Assembly: GCF_022669155.1 (NCBI RefSeq)
Contig: NZ_JALBVB010000044.1
Location: 94,627 to 158,626, forward strand
Direction: 5' to 3'
DNA length: 64,000 nucleotides
From: Kineococcus sp. TRM81007
GTDB taxonomy: Bacteria > Actinomycetota > Actinomycetes > Actinomycetales > Kineococcaceae
A program made the translations under genes and the position numbers. The notes under the pieces are model-generated. The model worked only from the letters and a program-made list of their open reading frames with translations. It was not told the DNA's origin and did no database searches. Positions 29,096-39,592 of the stretch are shown here, piece after piece (the first letter of the stretch is position 1; every line of letters starts with the position of its first letter).

Positions 29096-30385
29096 TCAAC
29101 GATACATCGCTGAGGTATCGGGTGCTACCCGCTCCGGTGGTGCGTGCTCCGGCAGCACCCCCAGGCCGATCGCCGCCGCCGGCAGCACCCGCAGCACCGG
29201 CACCCGCGCCAGCAGCCGCAGCGCCCGCGGCGCGCGCACCGGCCCCGCAGCGGCCAGCGCCGCCCCCAGCACCCGGCGGTGCGCCACGCGCTGCGCCGCC
29301 TGCGTCAGCGCCACCGGCAGCCACCGCCGCCGCTGCACCCGCGCCAGGTCGCGGCGCGAGACCGCCCCGCGGCGCAACGGCCCCGCCAGGATCCGGGCCG
29401 CGGCCACCGCATCCTGCACCGCCAGGTTCACCCCCACCCCGCCCACCGGGGACATGGCGTGCGCGGCGTCGCCGATCACCAGCAGCCCGTCGCGGTACCA
29501 GCGCCGCAACCGGTCGATGCGCACCCGCAGCACGTGCACCTCGTCGAGGTCCGCGAGCGCCCCCACCACCGGAGCCAGCGCCGGCAGCAGCCGGGCCAGG
29601 TCCGCGCGGAACGCCGCGGCACCCCCCGCTCGCACCGCCTCCAGCCCGCCGGAGGGCACCACGAACGCGCACTGGAGGTAGTCCCCGCGGTCCAGCACCA
29701 CGACGAACCGGCCGCTGGAGGCGCGCACGCCCGTGACCGCTCCCGGCGGCCGCGGCAGGCGGAACCACAGCACGTCCACCCCGGCGCCGAACTCCCGCAG
29801 CCGCAGGCCGGCGTCCTCGCGCAGCACCGAACCGCGCCCGTCGGCCGCCACCGTCAGCACCGCCCGCACGGAGCGCTCGGCCCCGCCGCCGGCCGGACCT
29901 CCCCCCGGGCCTCCCCCGTGCGCCGCCTGCCGGTACCGCACGCCCACCACCCGGCCGCCCTCGCGCAGCAGCCCGGTGACCTCGGCCCCGGTGCGCAGCT
30001 CGAACCCCGGGTAGCGCCGCGCCCGCGCGGCCAGCAGGTCCAGGAAGTCCCACTGCGGCACCAGCGCCAGGAACGGGAACCGGCCCCGCAACCGGGAGAA
30101 GTCCGCCACCTCGAACGTGCCGTCGTCGGTGGTGACGGCCGCCCGCCGCACCCGCGAGTGCGGCAGGCGCAGGAACTCGTCGGCCAGCCCGACCTCGTCC
30201 AGCAACCGCAGCGTCGAGGGGTGCACGGTGTCGCCGCGGAAGTCGCGCAGGAAGTCGTCGTGCTTCTCCAGCACCAGCACCGGCACGCCCGCGCGCGCCA
30301 GCAGCAGCCCCAGCACCACCCCGGCGGGGCCACCCCCGGCCACGACGCACCGGGTCCGCTCGGCCTGCTCCGCCCCGCCGCCCAC
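29096..30385 (-). CDS. FAD-dependent monooxygenase (PHBH family)
   Basis: 429 aa flavoprotein hydroxylase-like. FAD motifs: GGGPAGVVLGLLLARAG at the N-terminus, DG motif AADGRGS near 185, GD motif GDAAHAMSPVGGVGVN near 285. GTG 30385 is preceded by GGAGGGGG; the frame runs to 30466 but without a better signal. Close relatives act on aromatic or polyketide substrates; the substrate is unknown. Upstream of the PadR gene on the same strand, possibly read through into it. Confidence 0.88.
   Translation of the reverse strand: MGGGAEQAERTRCVVAGGGPAGVVLGLLLARAGVPVLVLEKHDDFLRDFRGDTVHPSTLRLLDEVGLADEFLRLPHSRVRRAAVTTDDGTFEVADFSRLRGRFPFLALVPQWDFLDLLAARARRYPGFELRTGAEVTGLLREGGRVVGVRYRQAAHGGGPGGGPAGGGAERSVRAVLTVAADGRGSVLREDAGLRLREFGAGVDVLWFRLPRPPGAVTGVRASSGRFVVVLDRGDYLQCAFVVPSGGLEAVRAGGAAAFRADLARLLPALAPVVGALADLDEVHVLRVRIDRLRRWYRDGLLVIGDAAHAMSPVGGVGVNLAVQDAVAAARILAGPLRRGAVSRRDLARVQRRRWLPVALTQAAQRVAHRRVLGAALAAAGPVRAPRALRLLARVPVLRVLPAAAIGLGVLPEHAPPERVAPDTSAMYR
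29100..29120. promoter_or_regulatory. Candidate PadR operator
   Basis: Inverted repeat CGATAC-N9-GTATCG, about 50 bases before the PadR start. It is followed on the minus strand by TTGACG, a possible -35. The site lies inside the last codons of the upstream monooxygenase gene, so that coding end and the operator share bases. Confidence 0.55.
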
Positions 30386-30478
30386 CCCGGTCCCCCTCCC
30401 GGGCGGCGCGGCGCCGCCCCCGCGCTGCCATCGTGGCGCCCGCGGCCCGCGCGCGGAACCCCGCACCGCCCGGCGCGG

Positions 30479-31486
30479 TCAGGCGCGGCGCTCGGCGTCG
30501 TTCTCGGCGTCCTGCTCCACGTCCTGCTCCGCGTGGTGCTCGGCGTGCCACTCGGCGTTGAACACCCCGCCGAGCAGGACGACGACAGCGGCCAGCCAGC
30601 CCAGCAGCGCGGCCGCCAGGGCCGTGCCCAGGAACTGACCGACGGCCCGCACGGCCGCGTCCCCGCCCTCGACGTCGGGCGTGCTCGGCCCGGCGACGTC
30701 GACGTACAGCCGGAACCCCAGGGCGAGCACCACCAGGCCGAGCGTGGCCAGGGCCGCGCCCGGCAGCGCGTCGCGCCAGCGGGTGTCCGCGTTCTGCCCC
30801 ACCTGGTAGAGCCAGGCCAGGAACGCGGTGACGGCGACGGCCAGGACCGGCCAGCGCACCAGCGCCCAGGCGCTGCGGAACGCGCTCCCCGCACCGAGCG
30901 CGTCGGCGATCTCCTGGCCGCCGCCCAGCAGCGGGCCGACGACGGCGAGCGCGAGGAACGCGGTGGTGACGACCACCGCCACGAGCGTGAAGACCAGGGA
31001 CAGGGCCCACAACCGCAGGAAGCCGCGGCGCTCCTGCACCCGGTAGGCGTCGCCGAGGGTGCGCACCGCCGCGCGGAACACCCTGCTGCCCAGCCACAGC
31101 GCGACCGCGACGCTGGTCAGCGCGACACCCACCTGCTCCTCGCGCAGCAGCTGCTCCACGAACGGCACCGCGACGTCACCGGCGAGCTGCGGGCTGAGCG
31201 CCGCCTCGACCGCACCGGTGATGCGCTCCTCCATGCGGTCCACCGCCTGCTGCCCGAGGAACCCGCGCAGCAGCCCCAGGCTCGCCCCGAGCATCGTCAC
31301 CAGCGGCAGCAGGGAGACCAGCAGGTAGTAGGCGATCTCGGCCGCCAGGCCGGGCACGCGCACCTCCACGGCGCGGTGGGCGGCGCGCACGGCGACGAGG
31401 GCCGGGTTGCGGCCGCGCACGCGGGTCCTGCGCACCTCGGCCCGCCCCTCCACGCGACGCCAGACCTCGTCACCGTCGATCAGCAC
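30479..31486 (-). CDS. YihY/BrkB family membrane protein
   Basis: 335 aa integral membrane protein (formerly annotated as ribonuclease BN). Family motif GLAAEIAYYLLVSLLPLVTML near residue 50 and about six helices. GTG 31486 is chosen since GGGAGGGG lies about six bases upstream. The C-terminal tail is a His/Glu/Asp repeat (AEHHAEQDVEQDAEND) that may bind metal. Role unknown. Confidence 0.85.
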   Translation of the reverse strand: MLIDGDEVWRRVEGRAEVRRTRVRGRNPALVAVRAAHRAVEVRVPGLAAEIAYYLLVSLLPLVTMLGASLGLLRGFLGQQAVDRMEERITGAVEAALSPQLAGDVAVPFVEQLLREEQVGVALTSVAVALWLGSRVFRAAVRTLGDAYRVQERRGFLRLWALSLVFTLVAVVVTTAFLALAVVGPLLGGGQEIADALGAGSAFRSAWALVRWPVLAVAVTAFLAWLYQVGQNADTRWRDALPGAALATLGLVVLALGFRLYVDVAGPSTPDVEGGDAAVRAVGQFLGTALAAALLGWLAAVVVLLGGVFNAEWHAEHHAEQDVEQDAENDAERRA

Positions 31487-31560
31487 ACCCACCCCTCCCG
31501 CACGACGTCCACCGCCCAGGATGGCCGCTCGCCCGGGGAGGGGCCCGGCGGGGGCGGGGG

Positions 31561-33009
31561 TCAGGCGGGGTCGGCCGCCGGATCGCCCGCCGGATCGCCC
31601 ACCGGCCCGGCCACCGGCCCGCCCGAGCGGCGGTCCAGCTCGCCGAGGGCCCAGCCCAGCGCCTCCGCCGCCGGCAGCGGCCGCGCGAACAGGTACCCCT
31701 GCAGCTCGTCGCAACCCATGGCGCGCAGGCGCTCGGCGGTGCCGGGGTCCTCCACGCCCTCGGCGACGACGACCAGCCCGAGCCGGTGCGCGAGCGCGAT
31801 GACGGAGGAGACGATGACCTCGTCCTCCGGGTGCGCCATCAGCTCGGTGACGAACTGCCGGTCCACCTTCAGCTCGTGCACGGCCAGGCCGCGCAGGTGC
31901 ACCAGGCTCGTGGCGCCGGCCCCGAAGTCGTCGACGGAGACCCGCACACCGCGCTCGCGCAGCCGCTGCACGGTGCGGCGCGCACCCTCGGGGTCGACGA
32001 CGATGGCGGTCTCGGTGATCTCCAGGACGAGCTGCTGCGCGGGCCAGCGCGTCAGCGCCAGGGCCTCCTCCACCACGCCCAGCAGCCCCTCGTCCAGGCA
32101 GGCCGCGCTGATGTTCACGGCGATGGTGGTCTCCAGCCCCCGCGCGCGCCACGTCGCCGCCTGCCGCGCCGCGGTCAGCAGCACCCAGCGCGTCAGCGGG
32201 TGGATGAGGCGGGTGCGCTCCACGAACGGCAGGAACGCCGCCGGGGGCAGCAGCCCGCGGGTGGGGTGCTGCCAGCGCACCAGCGCCTCGAACCCCAGGA
32301 GCCGGCCGTCACCGCCACCGGCCACCTTCGGCTGGTAGTGGAGGACGAGCTGGTCCTCCTCCATGGCCTGCCGCAGCTGGCCGAGGACCTCCAGCGCACC
32401 GGTGGAGTGCGGGTCGTGCGCCGGGTCGTAGCGCAGCACCCCGACGCGAGCGCGCTTGGCGGCGTACATCGCCACGTCCGCGTGCTGCAGCAGCTCCTCG
32501 GCGGTCGCGCCGTCCGGGCCGGAGAGCGCGAAACCGATGCTGCCCTGGACGTCCAGGGGGACCCCGCCGGAGGTGAAGCCGCCCATCGCCAGGCCCGCCA
32601 GCAGCCGCCGGGCCAGCACGTCCGCCTGACCGGCGTCCACGGGGCCGGGCACGAGGACGGCGAACTCGTCGCCGCCGAGGCGGGTGACCTCCGCCTGGTC
32701 GCCGGCGGTGCGGTGCAGCACGTCCGCGACCTGGCGCAGCAGCGCGTCGCCGGCGGTGTGCCCGAGGGTGTCGTTGACGTCGCGGAAGCCGTCGAGGTCC
32801 AGCAGCAGCAGCGCCGGTGCGGGGCCCCGGGCGAGCAGCGCCGCGACGTGCTCGGCCAGCGCGGCCCGGTTGCCCAGGCCGGTGAGGGCGTCGGTGCGGG
32901 CCACCCGGGCGTTGCACCGGTCGCGCCGGTGGGCCACGACGGCGAGGGCGATCGCGGCCGCCGCGGTCACGAGGACGACGGTCGTCCAGGCGATCCAGGC
33001 TGTGTCCAC
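31561..33009 (-). CDS. Membrane-anchored GGDEF-EAL cyclic-di-GMP protein
   Basis: 482 aa. One N-terminal helix ([21 protein letters not shown]), GGDEF domain (about 40-200) with intact RLGGDEFAV, then EAL domain (about 215-465) with [28 protein letters not shown] and AEGVED. Both sites look active, so it could make or break c-di-GMP; in many such proteins only one activity dominates. No sensor domain beyond the helix. GTG 33009 is weakly supported. A Gly/Pro/Asp-rich repeat ends the protein. Confidence 0.9.
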   Translation of the reverse strand: MDTAWIAWTTVVLVTAAAAIALAVVAHRRDRCNARVARTDALTGLGNRAALAEHVAALLARGPAPALLLLDLDGFRDVNDTLGHTAGDALLRQVADVLHRTAGDQAEVTRLGGDEFAVLVPGPVDAGQADVLARRLLAGLAMGGFTSGGVPLDVQGSIGFALSGPDGATAEELLQHADVAMYAAKRARVGVLRYDPAHDPHSTGALEVLGQLRQAMEEDQLVLHYQPKVAGGGDGRLLGFEALVRWQHPTRGLLPPAAFLPFVERTRLIHPLTRWVLLTAARQAATWRARGLETTIAVNISAACLDEGLLGVVEEALALTRWPAQQLVLEITETAIVVDPEGARRTVQRLRERGVRVSVDDFGAGATSLVHLRGLAVHELKVDRQFVTELMAHPEDEVIVSSVIALAHRLGLVVVAEGVEDPGTAERLRAMGCDELQGYLFARPLPAAEALGWALGELDRRSGGPVAGPVGDPAGDPAADPA

Positions 33010-33098
33010 GAAGGCCCATCGGCGCGGCGGCGCGAGCCCTGAACGGTCCGGTCGGGTGAGTCCGGCCGGCGGGCGGTGCGGGCGACCCGCCCCCCCGG

Positions 33099-33713
33099 TC
33101 AGCCGCCGGCGGGCACGTTCCAGCGGGTCAGCACGGGGCGGCCGTGCTCGTGGCCGAGCTCGCCCCAGGTGCCCGCGTCGAGGGCGAACAGCGCCCCCGC
33201 GGTGGGTGACAGGCCCAGCCAGCAGGCCGCCAGCACCCGCAGCAGGTGGCCGTGGGCGACGAGCACGACGTCGGCCCCCCCGTCGCCGCCCGCCTCGCGC
33301 ACGGCGGTGGCGGCGCGGCCGAGGACGGCGCGGGCCCGGGTGGCGACCTGGTGGACGGTCTCGCCCGGGGTGCCGCCGGGCACGACGCCGTCGTGCCACA
33401 CCGACCACGGCCGGCCCAGCTGCTCGGAGATCTCCGCGGTGGTGCGGCCCTCGTAGCCGCCGTAGTCCCACTCGACGAGGTCGTCGTCCAGGCGCACCGG
33501 GGCGTCGGCGGCCAGGCCCGCGAGCTCGGCGGTGCGGCGGGCGCGCACGCGCGGGCTGCTCAGGACGAGGCAGGCGCGGCGGGCGGCGAGGACCGGGGCC
33601 AGGGCCCGGGCCTGGGCCTCGCCCTCGGCGGTCAGGGGCACGTCGGTGGTGCCGGTGTGCTGGCCCGACAGGCTCCAGGCGGTCTGCCCGTGACGGACGA
33701 CGAGGATGGACAC
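33099..33713 (-). CDS. Histidine phosphatase family protein
   Basis: 204 aa, phosphoglycerate-mutase-like fold. Catalytic [11 protein letters not shown] at the start, second Arg in [12 protein letters not shown], Glu in [11 protein letters not shown], second His in [16 protein letters not shown] at 33713. Diverges from the carbonic anhydrase gene. Likely a broad acid phosphatase rather than a glycolytic mutase. Confidence 0.9.
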   Translation of the reverse strand: MSILVVRHGQTAWSLSGQHTGTTDVPLTAEGEAQARALAPVLAARRACLVLSSPRVRARRTAELAGLAADAPVRLDDDLVEWDYGGYEGRTTAEISEQLGRPWSVWHDGVVPGGTPGETVHQVATRARAVLGRAATAVREAGGDGGADVVLVAHGHLLRVLAACWLGLSPTAGALFALDAGTWGELGHEHGRPVLTRWNVPAGG

Positions 33714-33769
33714 GGACGGGACGGTACGCCCCGTGCCGGTGGACTGCGCCCCGTGGTGAGAATGTCGCC

Positions 33770-34336
33770 GTGACCGAGACCACTGACCCCCACCCCGGCG
33801 ACCCGTTCGGCGACGTCCTGAGCGCCAACGCCGCGTACGCCGACTCCTTCGTCGACAGCGGCCGCCCCGGCGTGGCCGGCTCCGGCCTGGCCGTGCTGAC
33901 GTGCATGGACTCGCGCATCTCCCCGCTGGAGGTGCTCGGCCTGGTCCCGGGGGACGCGAAGATCCTGCGCAACGCCGGCGCGCGCGTGACCGACGACGTG
34001 CTGCGCACCCTGGTGCTGGCCACCTACCTGCTGGGCGTGCAGCGGGTGCTCGTGCTGGCGCACACCGACTGCGGCATGACGAAGAACACCGACGCCGACG
34101 TGCACGCGAAGGTCCTGGCGCAGGGCGTCGACACGCGCAGCATCGACTTCCGCACGATCAGCGACCAGGAGGCCACGCTCGTGCACGACGTGCAGCGCAT
34201 CCGCTCCTGGCCGTTCCTGCCGCCGCGGATGCCGGTGGCCGGCGGCGTCTACGACGTGCGCACGGGGCGCATCCGGATCGTCGTGGACGCCGACACCCCC
34301 GCCGAGGAGACCCCGGCGACCGCCCCGGCGCGCTGA
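33770..34336 (+). CDS. Beta-class carbonic anhydrase
   Basis: 188 aa, cytosolic, interconverts CO2 and bicarbonate. Zinc ligands Cys in LTCMDSRI, His and Cys in LAHTDCGM, with the Asp-Arg dyad in the first motif. The short form without a C-terminal extension resembles the mycobacterial Rv1284 type. GTG at 33770 follows GAGAATGTCGCC, which fits either a -10 with a leaderless start or a weak ribosome site. Confidence 0.9.
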   Translation: MTETTDPHPGDPFGDVLSANAAYADSFVDSGRPGVAGSGLAVLTCMDSRISPLEVLGLVPGDAKILRNAGARVTDDVLRTLVLATYLLGVQRVLVLAHTDCGMTKNTDADVHAKVLAQGVDTRSIDFRTISDQEATLVHDVQRIRSWPFLPPRMPVAGGVYDVRTGRIRIVVDADTPAEETPATAPAR

Positions 34337-34367
34337 GGGCGGGCCGGCGCGGGGGCGGGGGCGGGAG

Positions 34368-35120
34368 GTGCCGGGGCCCATCCAGTCCGTCGAGCGGGCC
34401 GCGGCGGTGCTGCGGCTGCTGTCCGGCGCCGGCCGCGGCCTGGGCGTGGTGGAGGTCGGCAACGCGCTGGGGCTGGCGAAGACCACCGCGCACGGCCTGC
34501 TGCGCACCCTCGTGGACGTGGGCTTCGTCGTGCAGGACGACGACGGCGACTACCGCGCCTCCCCCGCGCTGGCCGACCTGGGCCGGCCCCGCACCGGCGC
34601 CGACGACCTGCGCGCGCACGCGGTGAACTGGGCGGACTCGCTGGCCGCCCGCACGGGCGAGTCGGTGCGGCTGGCGGTGCTGCACGAGGGCCGGGCGCTG
34701 GTGGTGCACCACGTCTTCCGGCCCGACGACAGCGCCCAGGAGCTGACCACCGGGACCAGCCTGCCGGCGCACGCGTGCGCCCTGGGCAAGGTGCTGCTGG
34801 CGTCGGCGCCGGTGCGCCTGCGCGGGTCCCTGCCGGCGATGACGGCCCGCACCGTCACGGACGCGGCGGCGCTGCGGCGCGCGCTGGTGGCGGTGCGCGA
34901 GCAGGGCTGGGCCCTGGAGGTGGAGGAGCTGACCGCGTCGGTCGCGGGCGTCGCGGCGCCGGTGCGCGACCGCGGTGGGCTGGTGGCGGGGGCGATCGGG
35001 GTGGACGGGGACGCGGACCGCCTCGTGGACACCCGCGGCCGCCCCCGGGCGGGCCTGGTGCCGGCGGTGCGGCACGCCGCCCGCGCCATCTCCCGCGAGC
35101 TGGGTGCCCGCCCCTCCTGA
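34368..35120 (+). CDS. IclR family regulator (GylR-like)
   Basis: 250 aa. N-terminal winged helix ([44 protein letters not shown]) and IclR effector domain (about 80-245). It lies 73 bases upstream of glpK on the same strand, the gylR arrangement of actinobacterial glycerol operons, so it likely senses glycerol or glycerol-3-phosphate. Confidence 0.9.
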   Translation: MPGPIQSVERAAAVLRLLSGAGRGLGVVEVGNALGLAKTTAHGLLRTLVDVGFVVQDDDGDYRASPALADLGRPRTGADDLRAHAVNWADSLAARTGESVRLAVLHEGRALVVHHVFRPDDSAQELTTGTSLPAHACALGKVLLASAPVRLRGSLPAMTARTVTDAAALRRALVAVREQGWALEVEELTASVAGVAAPVRDRGGLVAGAIGVDGDADRLVDTRGRPRAGLVPAVRHAARAISRELGARPS

Positions 35121-35193
35121 CCTCCCACCCCCGACCCCGCCCCCTTCCCGCGGTGCGGGGACGGGGACGGGGACGTCGGGCAGGATGGCGCGC

Positions 35194-36753
35194 GTGACGA
35201 CGCGGGCGGCGACGACGCTGGACGGTGCGGGCCAGCGACCCGAGCACCGCGGGTACGTCGTGGCCGTCGACCAGGGCACCACGTCCACGCGCTGCATCCT
35301 GTTCGACCATGCCGGTCGCCTCGTGGCCGTCGCCCAGCGCGAGCACCGCCCGCACTACCCGCGCCCGGGGTGGGTCGAGCACGACGCCGCCCAGATCTGG
35401 CGGGACGTGGCCCGGCTGGTGCCGCGGGCGATGGCGCAGGTGGACGCCTCCCCGGCCGACGTCGTGGCCGTCGGCATCGCCAACCAGCGCGAGACGGTCG
35501 TGGTGTGGGACCGGCGCACCGGTGAGCCCGTCGGCCCGGCCGTGGTGTGGCAGGACACCCGCACCGCCGCGATCGTGGAGGAGATGGCCGCCGACGGCGG
35601 CGCGGACCGGTTCGCGCCGGTGTGCGGGCTGCCGCTGGCCACCTACTTCGCCGGGCCGCGCATGACGTGGCTGCTGCGCCACGACGAGTCGCTGCGGCGC
35701 CGCGCCGAGCGCGGCGACGTGCTGTTCGGCACGGTCGAGTCGTGGCTGGTGTGGAAGCTCACCGGCGGCCCCGACGGCGGCGAGCACGTCACCGACGTCA
35801 CCAACGCCAGCCGCACGATGCTCATGGACCTGCGCACGCTGGACTGGTCGCCGGAGCTGCTGGAGGCGTTCGGGGTGCCGCGCGCGGCGCTGCCGCGGAT
35901 CGTGCCCAGCTCCCAGGTGTACGGCACGGCGCGCGCGGTCGTGCCGGGCGCGCGGATCGCCGCGGCCCTGGGCGACCAGCAGGCGGCGCTGTTCGGGCAG
36001 ACGTGCTTCTCCCCCGGCGAGGCGAAGTGCACGTACGGCACCGGCGGCTTCCTGCTGATGAACACCGGCACCGAGGTGCCGCGCTCCTCGCACGGGCTGC
36101 TGACGACGGTGGCGCACCGCATCGGCGACGAGCCGCCCGCGTACGCGCTGGAGGGGTCCATCGCGGTCACCGGGGCGCTGGTGCAGTGGCTGCGCGACAA
36201 CCTGGGGCTGATCTCCACCGCCCCGGAGGTGGAGTCGCTGGCGCGCACGGTGCCCGACAACGGCGGCTGCTACTTCGTGCCCGCCTTCTCCGGGCTGTTC
36301 GCCCCGCACTGGCGGGCGGAGGCGCGAGGGCTGCTCATCGGCCTGACCTCGTTCGTCACCAAGGGGCACGTGGCGCGCGCGGTGCTGGAGGCCAGCGCCT
36401 GGCAGACGCGCGAGGTGGTGGAGGCCGTGGAGGCCGACTCCGGCCTGCGGTTGTCCTCGCTGCGGGTGGACGGCGGCATGACGTCGAACAACCTGCTCAT
36501 GCAGACGGTCGCGGACGTGCTGGACGTGCCCGTGGTGCGGCCGATGGTCTCCGAGACGGTGTCGCTGGGCGCGGCGTACGCGGCGGGCCTGGCGGTGGGC
36601 TTCTGGCCGGACACGACCGCGCTGCGCCGCCGCTGGCACCGCGCCGCGCAGTGGTCGCCGGCGATGGCCGGGGACGTGCGCGAGCGCGGGTGGCAGGACT
36701 GGCAGGAGGCGGTGCGGCGCACGTTCGGGTGGGTGCGCCACGAGGTGCCGTGA
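35194..36753 (+). CDS. glpK: Glycerol kinase
   Basis: 519 aa FGGY-family kinase making sn-glycerol-3-phosphate. [16 protein letters not shown] phosphate loop, substrate residues in GIANQRET and [11 protein letters not shown] site [16 protein letters not shown] at 35194 fits AGGA spacing better than the ATG at 35185. No aquaporin glpF or glpD is adjacent, so the operon may be just regulator and kinase. Confidence 0.95.
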   Translation: MTTRAATTLDGAGQRPEHRGYVVAVDQGTTSTRCILFDHAGRLVAVAQREHRPHYPRPGWVEHDAAQIWRDVARLVPRAMAQVDASPADVVAVGIANQRETVVVWDRRTGEPVGPAVVWQDTRTAAIVEEMAADGGADRFAPVCGLPLATYFAGPRMTWLLRHDESLRRRAERGDVLFGTVESWLVWKLTGGPDGGEHVTDVTNASRTMLMDLRTLDWSPELLEAFGVPRAALPRIVPSSQVYGTARAVVPGARIAAALGDQQAALFGQTCFSPGEAKCTYGTGGFLLMNTGTEVPRSSHGLLTTVAHRIGDEPPAYALEGSIAVTGALVQWLRDNLGLISTAPEVESLARTVPDNGGCYFVPAFSGLFAPHWRAEARGLLIGLTSFVTKGHVARAVLEASAWQTREVVEAVEADSGLRLSSLRVDGGMTSNNLLMQTVADVLDVPVVRPMVSETVSLGAAYAAGLAVGFWPDTTALRRRWHRAAQWSPAMAGDVRERGWQDWQEAVRRTFGWVRHEVP

Positions 36754-36757
36754 CGCG

Positions 36758-37717
36758 TCAGCGCACGGGGTCCGCCGGCGCTGACGCGCCGCGGCGCTGG
36801 ATGCGGTCCTCGACGAGGAGCAGCACCACGACCAGGGCGGCACCGGCCAGCGCGAGCAGCACCACGGTCAGCACGTCGCCGGACGGCGTGGCCAGCTCGC
36901 GGTCCTCGCCCTGCCAGGGCCACAGGGCCCGCAGCGAACCGGCCATGAGCCCGGTCATCACCGCCAGGGTCACGGCGCGGTGGTGGTCCAGCAGGTGCTG
37001 CAGCACGCGCACGAACGAGCCCAGGCCGACCACCGCCCCCAGGGCGAAGGCGCCGACGTAGGCGAGGTCGCGGTCGGCGACGGCGCGCAGCGTCGGCTCG
37101 TACAGGCCCACCGTCAGCAGCAGGAACGACCCGGAGACGCCCGGCAGCACCAGCGCGCAGATCGCGACGGCCGCCGCGACGGCGACGACCAGCAGGGAGG
37201 GCTGCTGCTCCGACGCCGCCGGGAGCCCGGTGAGCAGGAAGGCGGCGACGGCCGCGACCGCCGCCACGAGCGCCAGGGGCGCCGTCCAGCGCCCCACCAT
37301 CCGGGCGGGCACGACGAGCGAGGCCAGCACCAGGCCGAAGAACACCGCCCGCGAACCGACCGGGTGCTCGGTGACCACGGGCTCGAGCACCGCGGAGCCG
37401 ACGACGACCGCGGCGGCCATGCCCACCAGGACGGGCACCACCACGGACCAGCGCACCCGGGCCAGCTCGGCGCGCACCTGCGAGCGGGGGCCGGTCACGG
37501 CGTACCGGGCGGCGGTGACGACGTGCCCGGCGCCGCCGATGAGCGTCTCGTACACGCCGGTGACCAGGGCCAGCGTCCCCCCGCTGACGCCGGGGACGAC
37601 CTCGGCGCTGCCGATGAGGGCACCGCGCACGACGTCGGCGGGCAGCCGGCGCCCGCCGGACGACGACGGGGAGGACGGGGACGACGGCGGGGACGGGGGC
37701 CGGGAGGTGGCGGTCAC
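36758..37717 (-). CDS. DUF368 membrane protein, PopT-like undecaprenyl-phosphate translocase
   Basis: 319 aa with about nine helices. The duplicated family motif is present twice: EVVPGVSGGT near 40 and LVLPGVSGSF near 165. Recent work assigns DUF368 proteins (PopT) to recycling of the carrier lipid undecaprenyl phosphate across the membrane for wall synthesis. GTG start at 37717; Pro/Ser-rich N-terminus. Converges with glpK four bases apart. Confidence 0.88.
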   Translation of the reverse strand: MTATSRPPSPPSSPSSPSSSGGRRLPADVVRGALIGSAEVVPGVSGGTLALVTGVYETLIGGAGHVVTAARYAVTGPRSQVRAELARVRWSVVVPVLVGMAAAVVVGSAVLEPVVTEHPVGSRAVFFGLVLASLVVPARMVGRWTAPLALVAAVAAVAAFLLTGLPAASEQQPSLLVVAVAAAVAICALVLPGVSGSFLLLTVGLYEPTLRAVADRDLAYVGAFALGAVVGLGSFVRVLQHLLDHHRAVTLAVMTGLMAGSLRALWPWQGEDRELATPSGDVLTVVLLALAGAALVVVLLLVEDRIQRRGASAPADPVR

Positions 37718-37787
37718 CCGGACACGGTAGGCGAAGCCGGGCCGGGTCCCGGGCGGTCTCGGCGGCGGGTGTGCCAGTGTTCACCGG

Positions 37788-38555
37788 GTGAGCACACTGT
37801 TCGACGTCACCGGCCGGCTGGTGCTGGTCACCGGGTCCTCGCGCGGGCTGGGCCGCGCCATGGCGGCGGGGCTGGCGGAGGCCGGCGCGCGCGTGGTGCT
37901 GCACGGGCGCGACGGCGCGCAGCTGGAGCGGGCACGGGCGGAGATCGCCGGGCGCACCGGCTCGGAGCCGGCGGTGGTGAGCTTCGACGTCACCGACGCG
38001 CGGGCCGTCGCCGAGGCGGTCGAGGCGCTGGTCGCCGAGCACGGCGTGCCGGACGTGCTGGTGAACAACGCGGGCATCCAGCGGCGCGCGCCCTTCCAGG
38101 AGTTCGCGACCGCCGACTGGGACGACCTGGTGGCCGCGAACCTGTCCAGCGTGTTCCACGTCTCGCGCGCGGTGGTGCCGCACATGGTGGCGCGCGGTTC
38201 CGGGAAGGTGGTCAACGTCGCCTCGGTGCAGTCGGTGCTGGCGCGCCGGACCATCGCCCCGTACACCGCCACCAAGGGCGCGGTCGCCTCGCTCACCAAG
38301 GGCATGGCGGCGGACCTGACGGGGCACGGGATCCAGGTGAACGCGATCTCCCCGGGCTACTTCGCCACGGAGATGAACGCCGCGCTCGTCGCGGACGAGC
38401 AGTTCAACGCCTGGGTGGAGCAGCGCACCCCCGCGGGCCGCTGGGGCCGGGTGGAGGAGCTGCTGGGCACGCTGATCTACCTGGCCTCGGACGCGTCCAG
38501 CTACGTGTCGGGGCAGAACGTCGTCGTCGACGGCGGCATGACGTCGGTGCTCTGA
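37788..38555 (+). CDS. SDR oxidoreductase, gluconate 5-dehydrogenase-like
   Basis: 255 aa Rossmann-fold enzyme: TGSSRGLGRAMA cofactor motif, NNAGIQ, catalytic Tyr-Lys in YTATKGAVASL, and VNAISPGYFATEMN. GTG start at 37788. Close match in style to IdnO, which interconverts 5-ketogluconate and D-gluconate; the next gene looks like idonate dehydrogenase, supporting an idonate-to-gluconate path. Confidence 0.87.
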   Translation: MSTLFDVTGRLVLVTGSSRGLGRAMAAGLAEAGARVVLHGRDGAQLERARAEIAGRTGSEPAVVSFDVTDARAVAEAVEALVAEHGVPDVLVNNAGIQRRAPFQEFATADWDDLVAANLSSVFHVSRAVVPHMVARGSGKVVNVASVQSVLARRTIAPYTATKGAVASLTKGMAADLTGHGIQVNAISPGYFATEMNAALVADEQFNAWVEQRTPAGRWGRVEELLGTLIYLASDASSYVSGQNVVVDGGMTSVL

Positions 38556-38575
38556 GACCTCCGGGAGGCGTTGCG

Positions 38576-39586
38576 GTGCGAGCTGTTCGGATCCACGGGG
38601 AGAGGGACCTGCGCGAGGAGGAGCTCGCGCTGCCGGACCCCGGCCCGGGGCGGGTGCGGCTGCGGATGGCGTACGCGGGGATCTGCGGCTCGGACCTGCA
38701 CTACTTCGCGCACGGCGCGAACGGCGAGTACGTGGTGCGCGAGCCCCTGGTGCCCGGGCACGAGGTGTCCGGCACCGTGGACGCGGACCCCTCCGGTGAG
38801 CTGGCGCCGGGCACGCCGGTGACGGTGCACCCGGCGACGTTCGGGCCGTCCGCGGACGGTCTCGAGGACCTGCCGCACCTGCGCCCCGGCGGGTCCTACC
38901 TGGGCAGCGCCTCGACGTGGCCGCACACCCAGGGCGGGATGAGCGAGTTCCTGGTGGTGGACCGCTCGATGGTGCGGGTGCTGCCGGACGGGCTGCCGCT
39001 GCGCACCGCGGCGCTGGCCGAGCCGCTGGCGGTGGCCCTGCACGCCGTGACGGTCGCCGGGGACGTCGCCGGCCGCCGCGTGCTGGTGTCCGGGTCCGGG
39101 CCGATCGGGCTGCTGGTGGCGGCGGCGGCGCTGGAGCGCGGCGCGGGCGAGGTCGTCGCCACCGACGTGCTGCCCGGCCCGCTGGAGCGCGCCCGCGCCC
39201 TCGGCGTGCACGGCACCGTGCGCATCGGGGAGCAGGAGGTGCAGCGCGAGGGTTTCGACGTGGTGCTGGAGTGCTCCGGCGTGCCCGTGGCGGTGAGCGC
39301 GGCGCTGGCGGCGGCGCGCCGGGCGGCCGTCGTCGTGCAGGTCGGCATGGTGCCGGACGAGCCCCGCCCGGTGAACCTGGCGCCGCTGGTGTCCAAGGAG
39401 CTGCAGCTGCGCGGCACGTTCCGCTTCGCCGGGGAGATCGACGAGGCGGTCCGGGTGCTGGCGGCGAACCCGGCGCTGGAGCGGGTCGTCACCCACGAGT
39501 TCCCCCTGGCGCGCGCCGCGGAGGCGTTCGCGGTGGCGGCGGACTCGGAGGTGTCCGGGAAGGTCCTGGTGTCGCTGGGGAGCTGA
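38576..39586 (+). CDS. L-idonate 5-dehydrogenase-like MDR enzyme
   Basis: 336 aa zinc alcohol dehydrogenase family. Catalytic zinc Cys in GICGSDLHYF and GHE motif near 60; NAD fold VSGSGPIGLL near 175. The four cysteines of the structural zinc lobe are absent; the region (VHPATFGPSADGLEDLPHL) has none. GTG at 38576 with GGGAGG upstream, 20 bases after the SDR gene. Likely step: idonate to 5-ketogluconate. No idonate permease or gluconokinase is adjacent. Confidence 0.82.
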   Translation: MRAVRIHGERDLREEELALPDPGPGRVRLRMAYAGICGSDLHYFAHGANGEYVVREPLVPGHEVSGTVDADPSGELAPGTPVTVHPATFGPSADGLEDLPHLRPGGSYLGSASTWPHTQGGMSEFLVVDRSMVRVLPDGLPLRTAALAEPLAVALHAVTVAGDVAGRRVLVSGSGPIGLLVAAAALERGAGEVVATDVLPGPLERARALGVHGTVRIGEQEVQREGFDVVLECSGVPVAVSAALAAARRAAVVVQVGMVPDEPRPVNLAPLVSKELQLRGTFRFAGEIDEAVRVLAANPALERVVTHEFPLARAAEAFAVAADSEVSGKVLVSLGS

Positions 39587-39592
39587 AGACCC

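Noticed and set aside
29144-32338. A 1064-codon open frame on the plus strand
   Set aside because: Antisense to three well-supported genes, with no recognisable domain and shadow-like composition (Arg/Gln/His/Pro).
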